DNA from: JAAXHB01 sp965221635
Lineage (GTDB): Bacteria; Actinomycetota; Acidimicrobiia; Acidimicrobiales; Aldehydirespiratoraceae
Length of the DNA: 64,000 nt
Reading direction: 5' to 3'
NCBI GenBank assembly: GCA_965221635.1
Contig: OZ244902.1
Location: forward strand, 3,525,895 to 3,589,894
The translations under genes were made by a program, and so were the position numbers. This document shows positions 1 to 9,260 of this stretch, one piece after another; the stretch's first letter is position 1, and each line of letters starts with the position of its first letter. The notes below the pieces were generated by a model. That model was not told the origin of the DNA, did no database searches, and saw nothing but the letters and a program-made list of their open reading frames with translations.

Positions 1-12
1 AGCCATCACCAT
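1..12 (-). CDS. Start of a gene running off the left edge
   Basis: Only the first four codons (MVMA) are inside the window. The start is supported by a GAGGAG Shine-Dalgarno about 7 nt upstream on the minus strand. It follows the DUF1156 methyltransferase gene in the same direction and so probably belongs to the same defence operon. The product cannot be named from what is visible. Confidence 0.35.
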
Positions 13-184
13 GGCAACACTCCTCTACCTTCGACCGTCACAACTGCAGACGCGCAAGAACGCGGCCACGCATCGCGAAGACCACCGCGGCACCCTCCTC
101 CGCTCGGCCCATCACCGGTACATCTGCCACCAGACCCGTCGGACGACATGGCTCGCGGGTTGGCGCAATCTCGCGCTGAGGCCG

Positions 185-2932
185 TCACAGCTGGAGGGCT
201 TCCTGGTTGGTTGCGGTGGTGCCGATTGCCTGTAGCGACGGCCAGGTTGTGATCAGCCCGTTGTACTGACCGGCTTCGTCAGCCCAGCCCTTCTCGGTTG
301 CTTTCTGAAAGAGCACGTACGCAAGCTGCCTGGCCCTATCAGAGTAGCCGCCCATGCGGTGCAACAGCGCCGCCGCCTCGGACTCCGAACGCTCAAGCGC
401 AGCCACGAGATGCTGCGTCGCCTCCCACACAGTTAGACGTACGTCACTGCTGGGATCCCAGTCCGGATTGAGGTCGGACCGCTCGAATAGTCGGAACTGC
501 CCTGAGCGGGCCTCACCGATGCCAGACTCCCCGATACCGCTCAGCGACGTGTTCTTCGCCCTGGCGAGGGTGTCGGCGTCACCGGACGGACCGGGGTTGT
601 AGCCGTGCTGTGAGTACCAAGTGACCGCAAACCGGGTGTCACGGTCGAGTTCGGCCTCCTCACCGTCGAGGATCTCAGCCAGCGCGTCGTTGATCAGCGC
701 CAGAGCCTCCGACACTGGCATCTTCGACCCATCAGCCTCCACCACCTTCGAGTAACGAGAAAAGACCTTGATTCCAGGCCCAATAGTGGACTGCGCCAGA
801 TCTACAGGAGCAATATTCCCCGACTGCAGCAGACGAACTGCGTCCGGTAACTCCGCCTGCAGGGCTGCGATGAACTCACCCCGACTCGCAAGCGGTGCCG
901 AACCCCCACGCGGTCGACAAGCCAACACAACCGAAGACGCCAACGCATTAGAGCCTTGAGCGATCAGTCGGCTTACGTTTTCCGTCCTTAGGGGCCAAGT
1001 AGCCGTAACGACTAGGCCAGCGTCAATCGTCGCCTGCAAGAACGTGTCCCACCCTGTCGAGCGCTTGTCGCCCTCACTTGACTCGATTGCCTTGTAGGCG
1101 TAATAGACTGTTGCAGGTACGTGCACGTGCTGAGCACTCGCAACTTCGTGCATGAACTGGGACATACCCGACTCAAAATGCAGTTCCGCGCGCTCCTTCG
1201 ACCCCGCCCTGTACCGATTGGCGATCAACTCGTCTGCCTTGGGAGTGAGGAGAGTTGCGCACTCATTGGGCCAAATACCAAAGAGACTGCCCCGCAGCCA
1301 TACGAAGAAGAAATCAGACAGGTCTGCGTACGAAATGTTGTCATAGTAGGGGGGATCGGTCGCGACAGCAACCTGATCTTCGCTCCGCACTCGGGCAGTT
1401 GCGTCCATCTGAAGCGCGCGTCCCTCAGGTCCCAGCACTGCTCCGATACCGGATAGTCCTTTGATAGTTCCCGTCAAGCAGGTCTCAAAAGACCCAGAGC
1501 TAGACCCCAGTGGATTTGACTCTGCAAAGTCCCACACCATAGGAATTGCCTGACGTCCAAAGAGCTGTCGAGGACATTGTGCGATAGGCTCCCACCGGAC
1601 TAGTGAATTACAAAGATCGGCCTGCTTATCGACCACCAGGGCCAGGTACGTCACTATTGCATCGGCGTACGCTTCGGCACCAGTGCCACCGTCCCGGAGG
1701 CGTCTTGAATCCTCCGTAAGACCAGCTGCAATCGAGTCTGATACGACTAGTTTCCGGACATCGGCGAGCAGGTCTGACAAGGTCGTCAGCGCTGTAAGTT
1801 GGCGAGGCGTGAACAGATCTTGCCACGAAGTCATCCCGTACCTCACCACATTCGTTCGCCCTGGCCAGTCAAAAATATCTCCTATAACCGACCGCTCGGG
1901 GAGTGTAATTCGATCTGCAGCTATGTGCTCATCTGTTGCCTTGCAATAGAATCTTCCGCGAGCGCTTTGAGCTGCAATGGTCAGGAGTTGTTGACCCGCA
2001 CGACCCGCCTGGAACTCGCTACGAATGTAGGATAAGGGCATTGCCGCACCAGTCGCAACACAGCGACCGCCTGCCCGACCAACGGTGCGTTTGATTGTAG
2101 GCTCGCCGCCTTCCCGGATCTTGTAGGAGATCGTTTGGGTTGCGTGGTCGACGATCGGCTCGATCCAAACTTTGGGCTTTCCGCTCTTGTTGGACAGCAC
2201 CCACGATGCAACTAGTGGCACATGGCCCTGCCAGCTGGGATCGGGTGACGCGACTGTGCGAGCCCAAATCCAGGCGATTGGGGTGAACTTCTCTCCGTTC
2301 GGCCCGGTGGCGTCCGGGTAGAGGTGCCCTATTCGCTTCTTGGCCTCATCACGCATCCAAAGGCCGTATTCCTTTATGTCCGCGGCCAGTCCCTGGGCTC
2401 GCTCCCAGGTGGCCAACTTGTCTTGCAGGTCGGGGTGTACAGGTGGTCGGTCTGCAAACCTGGGCGGAATCTCGATCATCGCCCTCTGGATCAGCACCGC
2501 CACGGGGTTGAGATCACCCGACAGCGCCTTGAGTCCGAGCCTTTGCGCTTCCAGCGGGATGGCTCCCCCTCCGGCGAAGGGGTCGAGTACGGCCGGGGGC
2601 TCATCGGGGAAGCAGCGGTCGATCTCGGCCTGGGCTTCAACGAGCACCTCGGATTTGTTGGAGGGTTTCCATCTGACGAGGCGCTCAAGGATCCCGAAGA
2701 GTCGTCGACGCTCCTCTTCCTGCTCCTTCTCAGTGAGGGTCTTATCGGCCGACGGGTCGTCAACGAGCGACGCCCAAATCACAGCTCTGGCAGCGGCCAG
2801 AGGCCTCCGCGCCCACCAATGGTGAATGTTCGCGGGATGGCCTTGCTTGATCTTCTTCTCGGCCGTGCAAGCAGCGTTGATCGCGACCAACGGCAGGGCC
2901 ACCTCGATGAGCTTCGGCTTGTACTTGGTCAA
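185..2932 (-). CDS. DUF1156-family adenine-specific DNA methyltransferase
   Basis: 915 aa. The N-terminus carries the DUF1156 signature (KPKLIEVALPL near residue 6, HHWWARRPLAAARA at 38-50). Residues 117-123 are a DPFAGGG SAM-binding motif I and 526-529 a DPPY catalytic motif, as in COG1743 N6-adenine methylases. The family occurs in phage-defence operons with large helicases. The TTG start overlaps the stop of an upstream helicase-tail remnant as TTGA, which indicates translational coupling. G+C looks lower than in the housekeeping genes of the window, compatible with transfer. It probably modifies self DNA for the helicase encoded upstream. The family call is firm; the target sequence and the exact system (class 1 DISARM-like or a DUF499-type system) are inference. 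Confidence 0.88.
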   Translation of the reverse strand: MTKYKPKLIEVALPLVAINAACTAEKKIKQGHPANIHHWWARRPLAAARAVIWASLVDDPSADKTLTEKEQEEERRRLFGILERLVRWKPSNKSEVLVEAQAEIDRCFPDEPPAVLDPFAGGGAIPLEAQRLGLKALSGDLNPVAVLIQRAMIEIPPRFADRPPVHPDLQDKLATWERAQGLAADIKEYGLWMRDEAKKRIGHLYPDATGPNGEKFTPIAWIWARTVASPDPSWQGHVPLVASWVLSNKSGKPKVWIEPIVDHATQTISYKIREGGEPTIKRTVGRAGGRCVATGAAMPLSYIRSEFQAGRAGQQLLTIAAQSARGRFYCKATDEHIAADRITLPERSVIGDIFDWPGRTNVVRYGMTSWQDLFTPRQLTALTTLSDLLADVRKLVVSDSIAAGLTEDSRRLRDGGTGAEAYADAIVTYLALVVDKQADLCNSLVRWEPIAQCPRQLFGRQAIPMVWDFAESNPLGSSSGSFETCLTGTIKGLSGIGAVLGPEGRALQMDATARVRSEDQVAVATDPPYYDNISYADLSDFFFVWLRGSLFGIWPNECATLLTPKADELIANRYRAGSKERAELHFESGMSQFMHEVASAQHVHVPATVYYAYKAIESSEGDKRSTGWDTFLQATIDAGLVVTATWPLRTENVSRLIAQGSNALASSVVLACRPRGGSAPLASRGEFIAALQAELPDAVRLLQSGNIAPVDLAQSTIGPGIKVFSRYSKVVEADGSKMPVSEALALINDALAEILDGEEAELDRDTRFAVTWYSQHGYNPGPSGDADTLARAKNTSLSGIGESGIGEARSGQFRLFERSDLNPDWDPSSDVRLTVWEATQHLVAALERSESEAAALLHRMGGYSDRARQLAYVLFQKATEKGWADEAGQYNGLITTWPSLQAIGTTATNQEALQL

Positions 2933-2991
2933 CAGAGGTCTCCCGCATCTTCGAGCAGGTCGGTCACACTAAGCGTCCCCTCTACTTGGTG
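2929..2991 (-). pseudogene. Remnant of a helicase C-terminal end
   Basis: The last codons before the methyltransferase start read LLEDAGDLC followed by a stop. The intact helicase ends LLEDAGAPC followed by a stop, in the same TTGA overlap with a methyltransferase start. This therefore looks like the 3' tip of a second, lost helicase gene. No upstream helicase sequence remains in frame. Confidence 0.6.
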
Positions 2992-3194
2992 GACAGCCAA
3001 GCGCGCTGTTGGAGCCCACGCCGAAGCCCGATCCCAAGAATGCCGTTCCTTGCCAGGAGACCATCGGGGATCTCCTGCGTATCGAGCAGGATGCCATGTT
3101 GAGCCCACCACAGATGCCGTGTTGAAGGGTGACCATGCCGAATCGACTTCTCCCGCGCAGCTTCCCCGTTGATCGCAGCCAACGGCAGCAGGGC
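2982..3194 (-). pseudogene. Fragment of a second DUF1156 gene
   Basis: The frame encodes LPLAAINGEAAREKSIRHGH and then HPSTRHLWWA. This is the DUF1156 N-terminal consensus and matches the intact neighbour (LPLVAINAACTAEKKIKQGH, HPANIHHWWA). It lacks the first codons of the domain, leaves the homology after HLWWA and stops about 40 codons later. It is a truncated remnant between the helicase and the functional methyltransferase. Confidence 0.7.
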
Positions 3195-3210
3195 GCCCTG
3201 ATCTCGGCGA

Positions 3211-3297
3211 TCACCGCCACCGGTCCCGCGCAGCTTCCGCGTTGATCGGTGCCAACGGCAGGGCTACCTCGATGAGTTTGGGCTTGTACGTGGTCAA
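3211..3297 (-). pseudogene. N-terminal stub of a DUF1156 gene directly after the helicase
   Basis: The helicase stop overlaps a TTG codon (TTGA), which opens a 28-codon frame beginning (L)TTYKPKLIEVALPLAPINAE and ending at TGA after RDRWR. It is almost the same as the first 20 residues of the intact methyltransferase 280 bp further on. This is the original partner gene of the helicase, cut after about 26 codons. Confidence 0.75.
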
Positions 3298-6200
3298 CAG
3301 GGGGCTCCGGCATCTTCGAGCAGTTTGGCTATCTTTAGCGTCAGCTTGGTTTGGGCGAAGTGAAGGCGTACGTCTTCAAAGGGGTTCACAAGATATTTCA
3401 CTGTTGGCTCGGCCTTGGGGTCGTCGGGCACGGATGCCACTACTAGGCGCCAACGCTCGGGATTGGACCTGGCCTTTTGCGCCTGCTGGGCTGACACGCT
3501 TATCTCGGTGGTCTGGGGCAGGTGGCTCTTCACCTCTAGGAAGTAGTGCATCCCCGTGACCGGATCCAACGAGTCGATGTCGAAACCGGGGTTGCTGTGG
3601 TGTTGCGGGGTGGGCACCCGGCCCAAGGCTCGTTCGGCTTTGCACACGGCTTCTACGCCTCGGCGGTCTGTTTCCATGCGGTCTGCTACCGCTTCGGGGG
3701 CTGGGGCGCTGCCGTCGAGGGTGTCGAGCAGCCCTTGGGGGATCACCAGCGCAGCGCCCACGATGGTGGGCGGGTTGTTGTGCAAGTCGGCCTCCTGATC
3801 CAGCTCCAGGCGGCGTCGCGCGAGGCGGGCTTCGAGATCCTCGGCTCGGGCACGGGCACGTCCCGAACTGATCCGGGCGTTCTTGCCGTGGAGTTCGCGC
3901 TTCTTGCTTTCTTCGGCTTGCATGTCCCAGTACCGGATCTCTGCCGTGAGGCGCTGCCAAACCGCCTCGCGCACCTTCGCCACACGCTCCTTGGTGATCG
4001 CGCTCATCTCATCGAAGTGAGGGCGGGCGAGGTTCTCGATTGCCCAACCCTTGGCGGCGTCCTCGGCCCCGCCGGAGATCCAATCGGAATCGACCGCTCC
4101 GTCCAACATCCGCCGTTGGTGCGGTTCGATTGGGTCGTAACCGATGTAAGGCTCGTCGCCGGGGTGGGTGACATTGCCGTGGCGGTCCACCTCCACGTAC
4201 TGGAAGCGACGGCTCACAACCTGGCGACGGCCCTGCACCTGCCGCCCGTCGGTGACGGTGTGATCGAGGTACACCAACAGCCTCGGCTCGGTGGTCTGGT
4301 CGTCGGCGGCCACCAAGGTGGCGCCGCGCTGCAACGTTTGACCATGGTCGGCGAGCACCTTGTCCACCACGGCAGTGAGCAAGGGTGTCCCCGGTGAGAT
4401 CAGTTCGGCCCGTTCTAGGCCTGGCGGCTGGATGTGTGCCTTGTCGAAAGTGACTCTGAAGTAGCGCGCGTGAACAGGGCCATGGGAGGGATCGGCATTG
4501 CCCCTCACCGTGGCGGGCACTCGGGTTACCTCGAACCGGCCCGGCTCACGCGACGTGATGCGCCCGCCGTAGCGTTTGAGGGCCTCGGTGAAGAACGCCT
4601 CCACAAACCACGGCTGCAGCTTGCGGGCCCGTGATCGTTCCATCAGGTCGCGGATCTCCTCGGTGGCGGGTTGGCCACCGCCGGCCGCCACCAAGGCACG
4701 CTCCTTCAGCACCAGTTCGAGTTGGGTGCCGATGTCGCCGTCGATGATCTCGTCCATGTAGACGGCGTGGGCGGGGTCTCCGTCGTCTCGGATCGCCTTC
4801 ATCAGCAGGTCCTGCAGCGACCGGTTGATCTGGGCGTCGCCGAGCACGTCGTACACCTGATCCTGGTACACGCCCTCTTGTTGCTTTATCTTCTCGAAGA
4901 GTCGGTCGAACACTTTGCCCTCACGGGTTTGGTGGGCAACCAGGTTCCACAGGTGGCACGGCAGGTGCTGACCGATCCTGTGAATCCGTCCGAAGCGCTG
5001 CTCGATCCGGTTCGGGTTCCACGGCAGGTCGTAGTTCACCATCATGTTTGCCACCTGCAGGTTCACGCCCTCACCGGCAGCGTCGGTGGCCACCAGAATC
5101 CGAAACGTTGGATCCACGCGGAACCTGTCCTGGATGGCCTTGCGGTCGTGGCGTTTGATGCCGCCGTGGATTGTGTCCACCGCCTCGGGGCGGCCCAGCT
5201 CGGCCCTTATCCGGTCGGCCAGGTAGGTGAGCGTGTCCTTGTGCTCGGAGAACACGATCAGCTTGCGAGGGCTACGGCCGTGGCCGTCGTTGGTGAACCT
5301 GGGGTTGCTGAACTGTTCAGAACGCAGGAAGTCCCGCAGTTGAACCCACTTCGTGTCCACCCCCGAGTCGCGCACGTTGTGGGCCAGCGCCACCAGGTCG
5401 CCCAGTTCGGCGACCTCGGCGTCGAGTTCGTCGGCGGTGGCCATTGCCACCTCGGCGTCGATCACCGCGTCCTCGAGAGCTTCGAGTTCCTCGTCGTCGT
5501 AGTCGTCGTAATCGAAGTCCTCCAGGTCGGAGACCCTCACTCCCCTGGGCAGCTCCGCCACCGGGATCGCTTCGCCGTCGGCGGCCAGGGTGCGCAGCCG
5601 CTCGGCCTGCGCGGCGAGTCGTTCCTGGCGGCGCTTCAGCGACTGGTGGATTGCCGCGGGTGACGACGCCAGGCGGCGCTGCAGGCCGGCGAGCGCGAAC
5701 CCCACGATGATGCCGCGGCGTTTGTCGCCCTCGGCTTGCATCCGCAGGGCCCGGTTCATGCCGTTGCGCACGTAGTGGGTGACCGCGTCGTACAACTCCT
5801 GCTCCGGTGGCGACAGTTCAAACTTGAGCGAGTCGGCGTAACGCTTGGGGAACAGTCGTTTGCCCTCGAAGGTGCGCACGTTTTCCTTCACCAGGCGTCG
5901 CATCACGTCGTCTGTGCGGGGCATTTCGTCGTTGCGGAGGCGCCCGGCGAAGCGTTCGGGATCAAGCAGCGTCATGAACGCCAGGAAGTCCTCGTTCTTG
6001 CCGTTGTGGGGGGTGGCGGTGAGCAACAGCAGGTGCCGGGCGCGGCTGCGGAGCATTTCACCGAGCCGGAACCGTTTCGTTTTGCGCAGTTCGTTGCCGT
6101 AGCGGTGGGCGGCCATCTTGTGCGCCTCGTCCACGATCACCAGATCCCAGTCGGCCTGGGCGAGCTTGGCTTGCAGGTCTTCGGCGCGGGAGAGCTGATC

Positions 6201-6818
6201 CACCCTGGCCACCAGCAGGTTCTTGTCCAGGAACGGGTTGCCGCTCCGGGATGCCTCCACCGCCGTGCGGGACATGATCTCGAAGTTGAGGCCGAACCTG
6301 TCCCACAGTTCGTCCTGCCACTGCTCCACCAGACTGCCCAGCGCCACGATCAGACAGCGCGCAACGTCGCCGCGCAACATCAGCTCCTTGATCAACAGCC
6401 CCGACATGATCGTTTTTCCGGCGCCCGGGTCGTCGGCCAACAGGAACCGCAGCGGCCTCTGGGTGAGCAGCCGTTGGTACACGGCGTCGATCTGGTGGGG
6501 GTAGGGCTCGATGTTGGACGTGTCCACCGCCGCGAACGGGTCGGCCAGATGCGCCCATTTCATGCGCCGCGCCTCTGAAGCCAGCCGGAAATCCGCGCCG
6601 TCGGCGTCGAAGCTCCAGCGCCGATCCGCCACCACGGTGATGTTGCGGAGATCCTCGGTGTTGAGGATGCGCTCGTCGAGGCGTCCGTCGCCTGTGCGGT
6701 AGGTGAGCGTCGCCGACCCTGGGCCGTGCCGCTCCAACGCCACGACCACCACCTCGGAGCCCGCCACAACCCCCGCCAGCCGCTGCCCGGAAGAGATGTC
6801 CCCAAACGACAGCGCCAT
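3294..6818 (-). CDS. SNF2/DEAH helicase with C-terminal DUF3883 nuclease-like domain
   Basis: 1174 aa from the ATG chosen here; the frame stays open 86 codons upstream, but that part is low-complexity and non-homologous. Residues 129-136 are Walker A (DDPGAGKT), 230-233 DEAH and 267-271 TATPH. The second RecA domain has ATDAAGEGVNLQ and NRIEQRFGRIHRIGQ. Near the C-terminus, a GFDIDSLD segment and FLEVKSH form a DUF3883 core of PD-(D/E)xK type. This helicase plus a DUF1156 methylase is a known defence pairing, resembling DrmD/DrmMI of class 1 DISARM. Its stop overlaps a decayed methyltransferase stub rather than the intact gene. Confidence 0.85.
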   Translation of the reverse strand: MALSFGDISSGQRLAGVVAGSEVVVVALERHGPGSATLTYRTGDGRLDERILNTEDLRNITVVADRRWSFDADGADFRLASEARRMKWAHLADPFAAVDTSNIEPYPHQIDAVYQRLLTQRPLRFLLADDPGAGKTIMSGLLIKELMLRGDVARCLIVALGSLVEQWQDELWDRFGLNFEIMSRTAVEASRSGNPFLDKNLLVARVDQLSRAEDLQAKLAQADWDLVIVDEAHKMAAHRYGNELRKTKRFRLGEMLRSRARHLLLLTATPHNGKNEDFLAFMTLLDPERFAGRLRNDEMPRTDDVMRRLVKENVRTFEGKRLFPKRYADSLKFELSPPEQELYDAVTHYVRNGMNRALRMQAEGDKRRGIIVGFALAGLQRRLASSPAAIHQSLKRRQERLAAQAERLRTLAADGEAIPVAELPRGVRVSDLEDFDYDDYDDEELEALEDAVIDAEVAMATADELDAEVAELGDLVALAHNVRDSGVDTKWVQLRDFLRSEQFSNPRFTNDGHGRSPRKLIVFSEHKDTLTYLADRIRAELGRPEAVDTIHGGIKRHDRKAIQDRFRVDPTFRILVATDAAGEGVNLQVANMMVNYDLPWNPNRIEQRFGRIHRIGQHLPCHLWNLVAHQTREGKVFDRLFEKIKQQEGVYQDQVYDVLGDAQINRSLQDLLMKAIRDDGDPAHAVYMDEIIDGDIGTQLELVLKERALVAAGGGQPATEEIRDLMERSRARKLQPWFVEAFFTEALKRYGGRITSREPGRFEVTRVPATVRGNADPSHGPVHARYFRVTFDKAHIQPPGLERAELISPGTPLLTAVVDKVLADHGQTLQRGATLVAADDQTTEPRLLVYLDHTVTDGRQVQGRRQVVSRRFQYVEVDRHGNVTHPGDEPYIGYDPIEPHQRRMLDGAVDSDWISGGAEDAAKGWAIENLARPHFDEMSAITKERVAKVREAVWQRLTAEIRYWDMQAEESKKRELHGKNARISSGRARARAEDLEARLARRRLELDQEADLHNNPPTIVGAALVIPQGLLDTLDGSAPAPEAVADRMETDRRGVEAVCKAERALGRVPTPQHHSNPGFDIDSLDPVTGMHYFLEVKSHLPQTTEISVSAQQAQKARSNPERWRLVVASVPDDPKAEPTVKYLVNPFEDVRLHFAQTKLTLKIAKLLEDAGAPC

Positions 6819-7134
6819 CAATCCGCCCCGCCCACCGCAGGCATCAACAACCAAGCCCACACCGCGCCGATCACCACAGCCGCCATAGTAGATGCACCCC
6901 AAGACACCAACGGCCCCAACCACAACAGCCTCCGCCTCCCGGCCTTCGCCAGCTATCACGCGCATGGCGGAAGTTGTCCACAGGGAACCGTCCTCGTGCC
7001 CGGTGCCGCACGAGCCGATGCCTGCGGGCGACAGGGCTGGTTCTGATGCAGAACAAGTCTGCCAACATCTCCTCAAATCGCCGATCTTGTCCTGTTAGGT
7101 TGCATTTCTGTGTATTTTTCACGACAATATTGAT
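6819..7134. other. Divergent intergenic region between helicase and AAA ATPase
   Basis: About 316 bp without a supportable gene. The leftward helicase frame remains open through it but shows no homology. The right-hand 55 bp are A/T-rich and probably hold the promoter of the AAA ATPase. I could not fix its -35 and -10 boxes. Confidence 0.5.
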
Positions 7135-8466
7135 ATGAACACCGAAGAATCCCGATCTGAGCTCAGCGCCCTGCTGTCGTTCACCGCCAGCAACGTGCGC
7201 TCCTTCCGAGACGAGTTCCACTTCTCGATGCTTGCCAGTCGCTACGCCGACCAGGACGTTGTCCACAGGCTCCGCTCCGGTTCGGCCAAGCCTCAGGAGG
7301 TGCTGCCTGCTGCCGGGATCTTCGGCGCCAACGCCTCAGGCAAGACCGCCCTGCTCTTGGCGCTTGCGGACATGCAAACAATCGTCCTCGATTCGTTTCG
7401 CAATCGCAAACGTCCCCGTAAAATGGGCCGCCTTCCGTTTCAGCTAGAAGCTGGGTGCCGCTCGTCGCCATCAAGGTTCGAGATCGATCTGATTGTGGAG
7501 GGCGTGCGCTGGCAGTACGGGTTCGAGGTGGACGACGAACGCGTGCTGGGCGAGTACGCCTACCACTACCCCAAAGGCCGTCAAGCACTGGTGTTCGACC
7601 GAACTGAAGGCGACATCTCGTTCGGATCTCGATTCAGAACTGCTGGCCGCGGGCTAAGCACCCTGACCCGGGAAGACTCACTCTTGTTGTCGGTCGCCGG
7701 CGCGGCTCGCGCTCAACACCTAACACTCCTCTACGAGTGGTTCCAGGGCAACCTGCTGCTGGCTCAGTCCAGCAATCTTGCAACCCGCGTCGGACAAGCC
7801 GCCAACAAGGTCGCAACCAACTCGGCGCTAAAGCACAGGATCGCTTCACTGCTGCATGCCGCGGATCTTGGGGTATCAGACATCGAGCATGTGGACATGC
7901 CTCCCGAAGTCGCCAACCGGGTTGCTTGGGCGCTGCAGCGGCCCCACGGCGATGCCGAAATCAGCGATCACGACCTCGGCGTTGAGTTCGAGGACTTGGT
8001 TCGCCTAAAGCATGAAGGCACCGAGGGTGACGTTTGGCTTGATCCCGAGTTCGAGTCCCAGGGCACCAGGGCATGGGTGGGATTGATCGGGCCCGTACTC
8101 CACGCGCTACGGGACGGATTCGTGCTACTGGTGGACGAACTCCACGCCAGCCTGCACCCCGAGCTGGTAGCACTTCTGGTGGGAATGTTTCAGGAACCCA
8201 GGCTCAATCCTCGATGTGCCCAGCTGATCTTCAACACGCACGACGCGACGCTGCTCGGGGATTCCGCCAGGAACACACTCGGCCGAGACCAACTTTGGTT
8301 CACCGAAAAGGACATTGGAGGAGCCACCACCGTCTACTCGCTTGTCGACTTCCGCCCGCGCCGCGACGAAGCCCTAGGGCGTCGCTACCTGCAAGGACGA
8401 TTCGGCGCAGTCCCCATCGTGGACCATGGCGAAGTCAATGCCGCACTGGATCTCGTCAACACATGA
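7135..8466 (+). CDS. AAA15-family ATPase (AbiLi/RloA-like), solitary
   Basis: 443 aa. Walker A is GIFGANASGKT at 61-71, Walker B LLVDELH at 331-337 in the DELHASLHPEL context, and a switch-like FNTHD follows at 367-370. This is the COG1106 ATP-binding layout, an SMC/ABC-like ATPase split by a long insert. Relatives act in abortive-infection and anti-phage modules, often with a RloB/Toprim partner encoded immediately downstream. Here the next 127 bp hold no such gene, so it stands alone or works with the neighbouring helicase module. It is transcribed divergently from that module. Confidence 0.75.
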   Translation: MNTEESRSELSALLSFTASNVRSFRDEFHFSMLASRYADQDVVHRLRSGSAKPQEVLPAAGIFGANASGKTALLLALADMQTIVLDSFRNRKRPRKMGRLPFQLEAGCRSSPSRFEIDLIVEGVRWQYGFEVDDERVLGEYAYHYPKGRQALVFDRTEGDISFGSRFRTAGRGLSTLTREDSLLLSVAGAARAQHLTLLYEWFQGNLLLAQSSNLATRVGQAANKVATNSALKHRIASLLHAADLGVSDIEHVDMPPEVANRVAWALQRPHGDAEISDHDLGVEFEDLVRLKHEGTEGDVWLDPEFESQGTRAWVGLIGPVLHALRDGFVLLVDELHASLHPELVALLVGMFQEPRLNPRCAQLIFNTHDATLLGDSARNTLGRDQLWFTEKDIGGATTVYSLVDFRPRRDEALGRRYLQGRFGAVPIVDHGEVNAALDLVNT

Positions 8467-8593
8467 GGAATCCCGAAGGTCGAAGCGCCCGCCACACGAC
8501 TAGGACACGAGAGTCATGCCCTGCCATGCACGCGTTCGCCTTCTGTAGCGTCGCTTGGTGGCAGGAGTTGCCGACACCTGATTTGGAGTAGCA

Positions 8594-8827
8594 ATGGCAG
8601 CGATTTGCGTTTCGATCCCCGATGAACTTGAGGCCTTCGTCGAGCTCCGGGTTAGCGAGGGCGGGTATGGATCGGTCAGTGAGTACGTCGGGGACCTCAT
8701 CCGCCGCGACCGTGATCGCCGACAGCTCCGGACCGCCCTTCTGGAGGGCGCGGAGTCTCCGATAATCGGCGACGCTGACGCTACGTACTTCGCCGCGCTT
8801 CGAGGCCGGGTGCGCGGCGCAGTCTGA
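8594..8827 (+). CDS. ParD-like ribbon-helix-helix antitoxin, no ParE
   Basis: 77 aa. The N-terminus (CVSIPDELEAFVELRV, then GYGSVSEYVGDLIRRD) is the ParD/CopG ribbon-helix-helix fold that binds its own promoter. TTGGAG ends 5 nt before the ATG. A ParE toxin gene normally overlaps or follows directly, but the next ~110 bp encode none. This is an orphan antitoxin, either a TA remnant or a stand-alone repressor. Confidence 0.65.
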   Translation: MAAICVSIPDELEAFVELRVSEGGYGSVSEYVGDLIRRDRDRRQLRTALLEGAESPIIGDADATYFAALRGRVRGAV

Positions 8828-8940
8828 GACCGGGTGCACCGGCCCGCCTGAAGTCGGGCTCGCCGTTGGTGGAGGTGCTGGACCTTCAGCGGATTCTCGT
8901 GCCGGCTTGCAGCCCCTTCTTCAGCCGCAGGCTTTGCGTT

Positions 8941-9180
8941 TCAGCCATTGGCGTTACTTGAGCGGATCGCTTGTGCGGTGTCGTTTGCTGAGGCGTTTAG
9001 TAGGGCTTCTTCTTCTGGGGAGGGTGGGGTGCTTGCGAGTTGTTTGCCGATTATTCGTTGACGTTCGCGGCGGATGAGCTTCTGTAGCTGCGAGTCGAGG
9101 GTGCGCCCCTCATGATCTGCGAGTTGACGCAGCGCGTCCCGTGTCCGCACGGAAACTCTGATCGTGGTTGATTTGGGCAT
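8941..9180 (-). CDS. Small ribbon-helix-helix antitoxin-like protein
   Basis: 79 aa. TTIRVSVRTRDALRQLA followed by a second helix (TLDSQLQKLIRRER) fits a CopG/VapB-type DNA-binding fold. A possible -10 (CATACT) lies 7 nt before the ATG, suggesting a leaderless message. No toxin gene is next to it. A small gene of this kind could be spurious, but the residue pattern is typical of the family. Confidence 0.5.
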   Translation of the reverse strand: MPKSTTIRVSVRTRDALRQLADHEGRTLDSQLQKLIRRERQRIIGKQLASTPPSPEEEALLNASANDTAQAIRSSNANG

Positions 9181-9260
9181 ATCTCACAGTATGCCTTGGC
9201 CGGCTGGATGAGCCCCTACGCTTCTGGGAACGTAGCGACCTTTCCTTGGAGTGCACTTTG

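Noticed and set aside
6..188. 60-codon minus-strand frame whose GTG overlaps the methyltransferase stop
   Set aside because: Low-complexity Gly/Ser/Arg sequence without homology; a better-formed ATG with GAGGAG lies at position 12.
4671..5663. Long plus-strand open frame across the helicase gene (similar ones at 3546-4397 and 5736-6578)
   Set aside because: Antisense shadow of a high-GC gene; His/Val/Gln-rich translation with no domain, while the other strand holds clear helicase motifs.
6819..7076. 86-codon N-terminal extension of the helicase
   Set aside because: No homology and low complexity; the internal ATG gives the expected family start.
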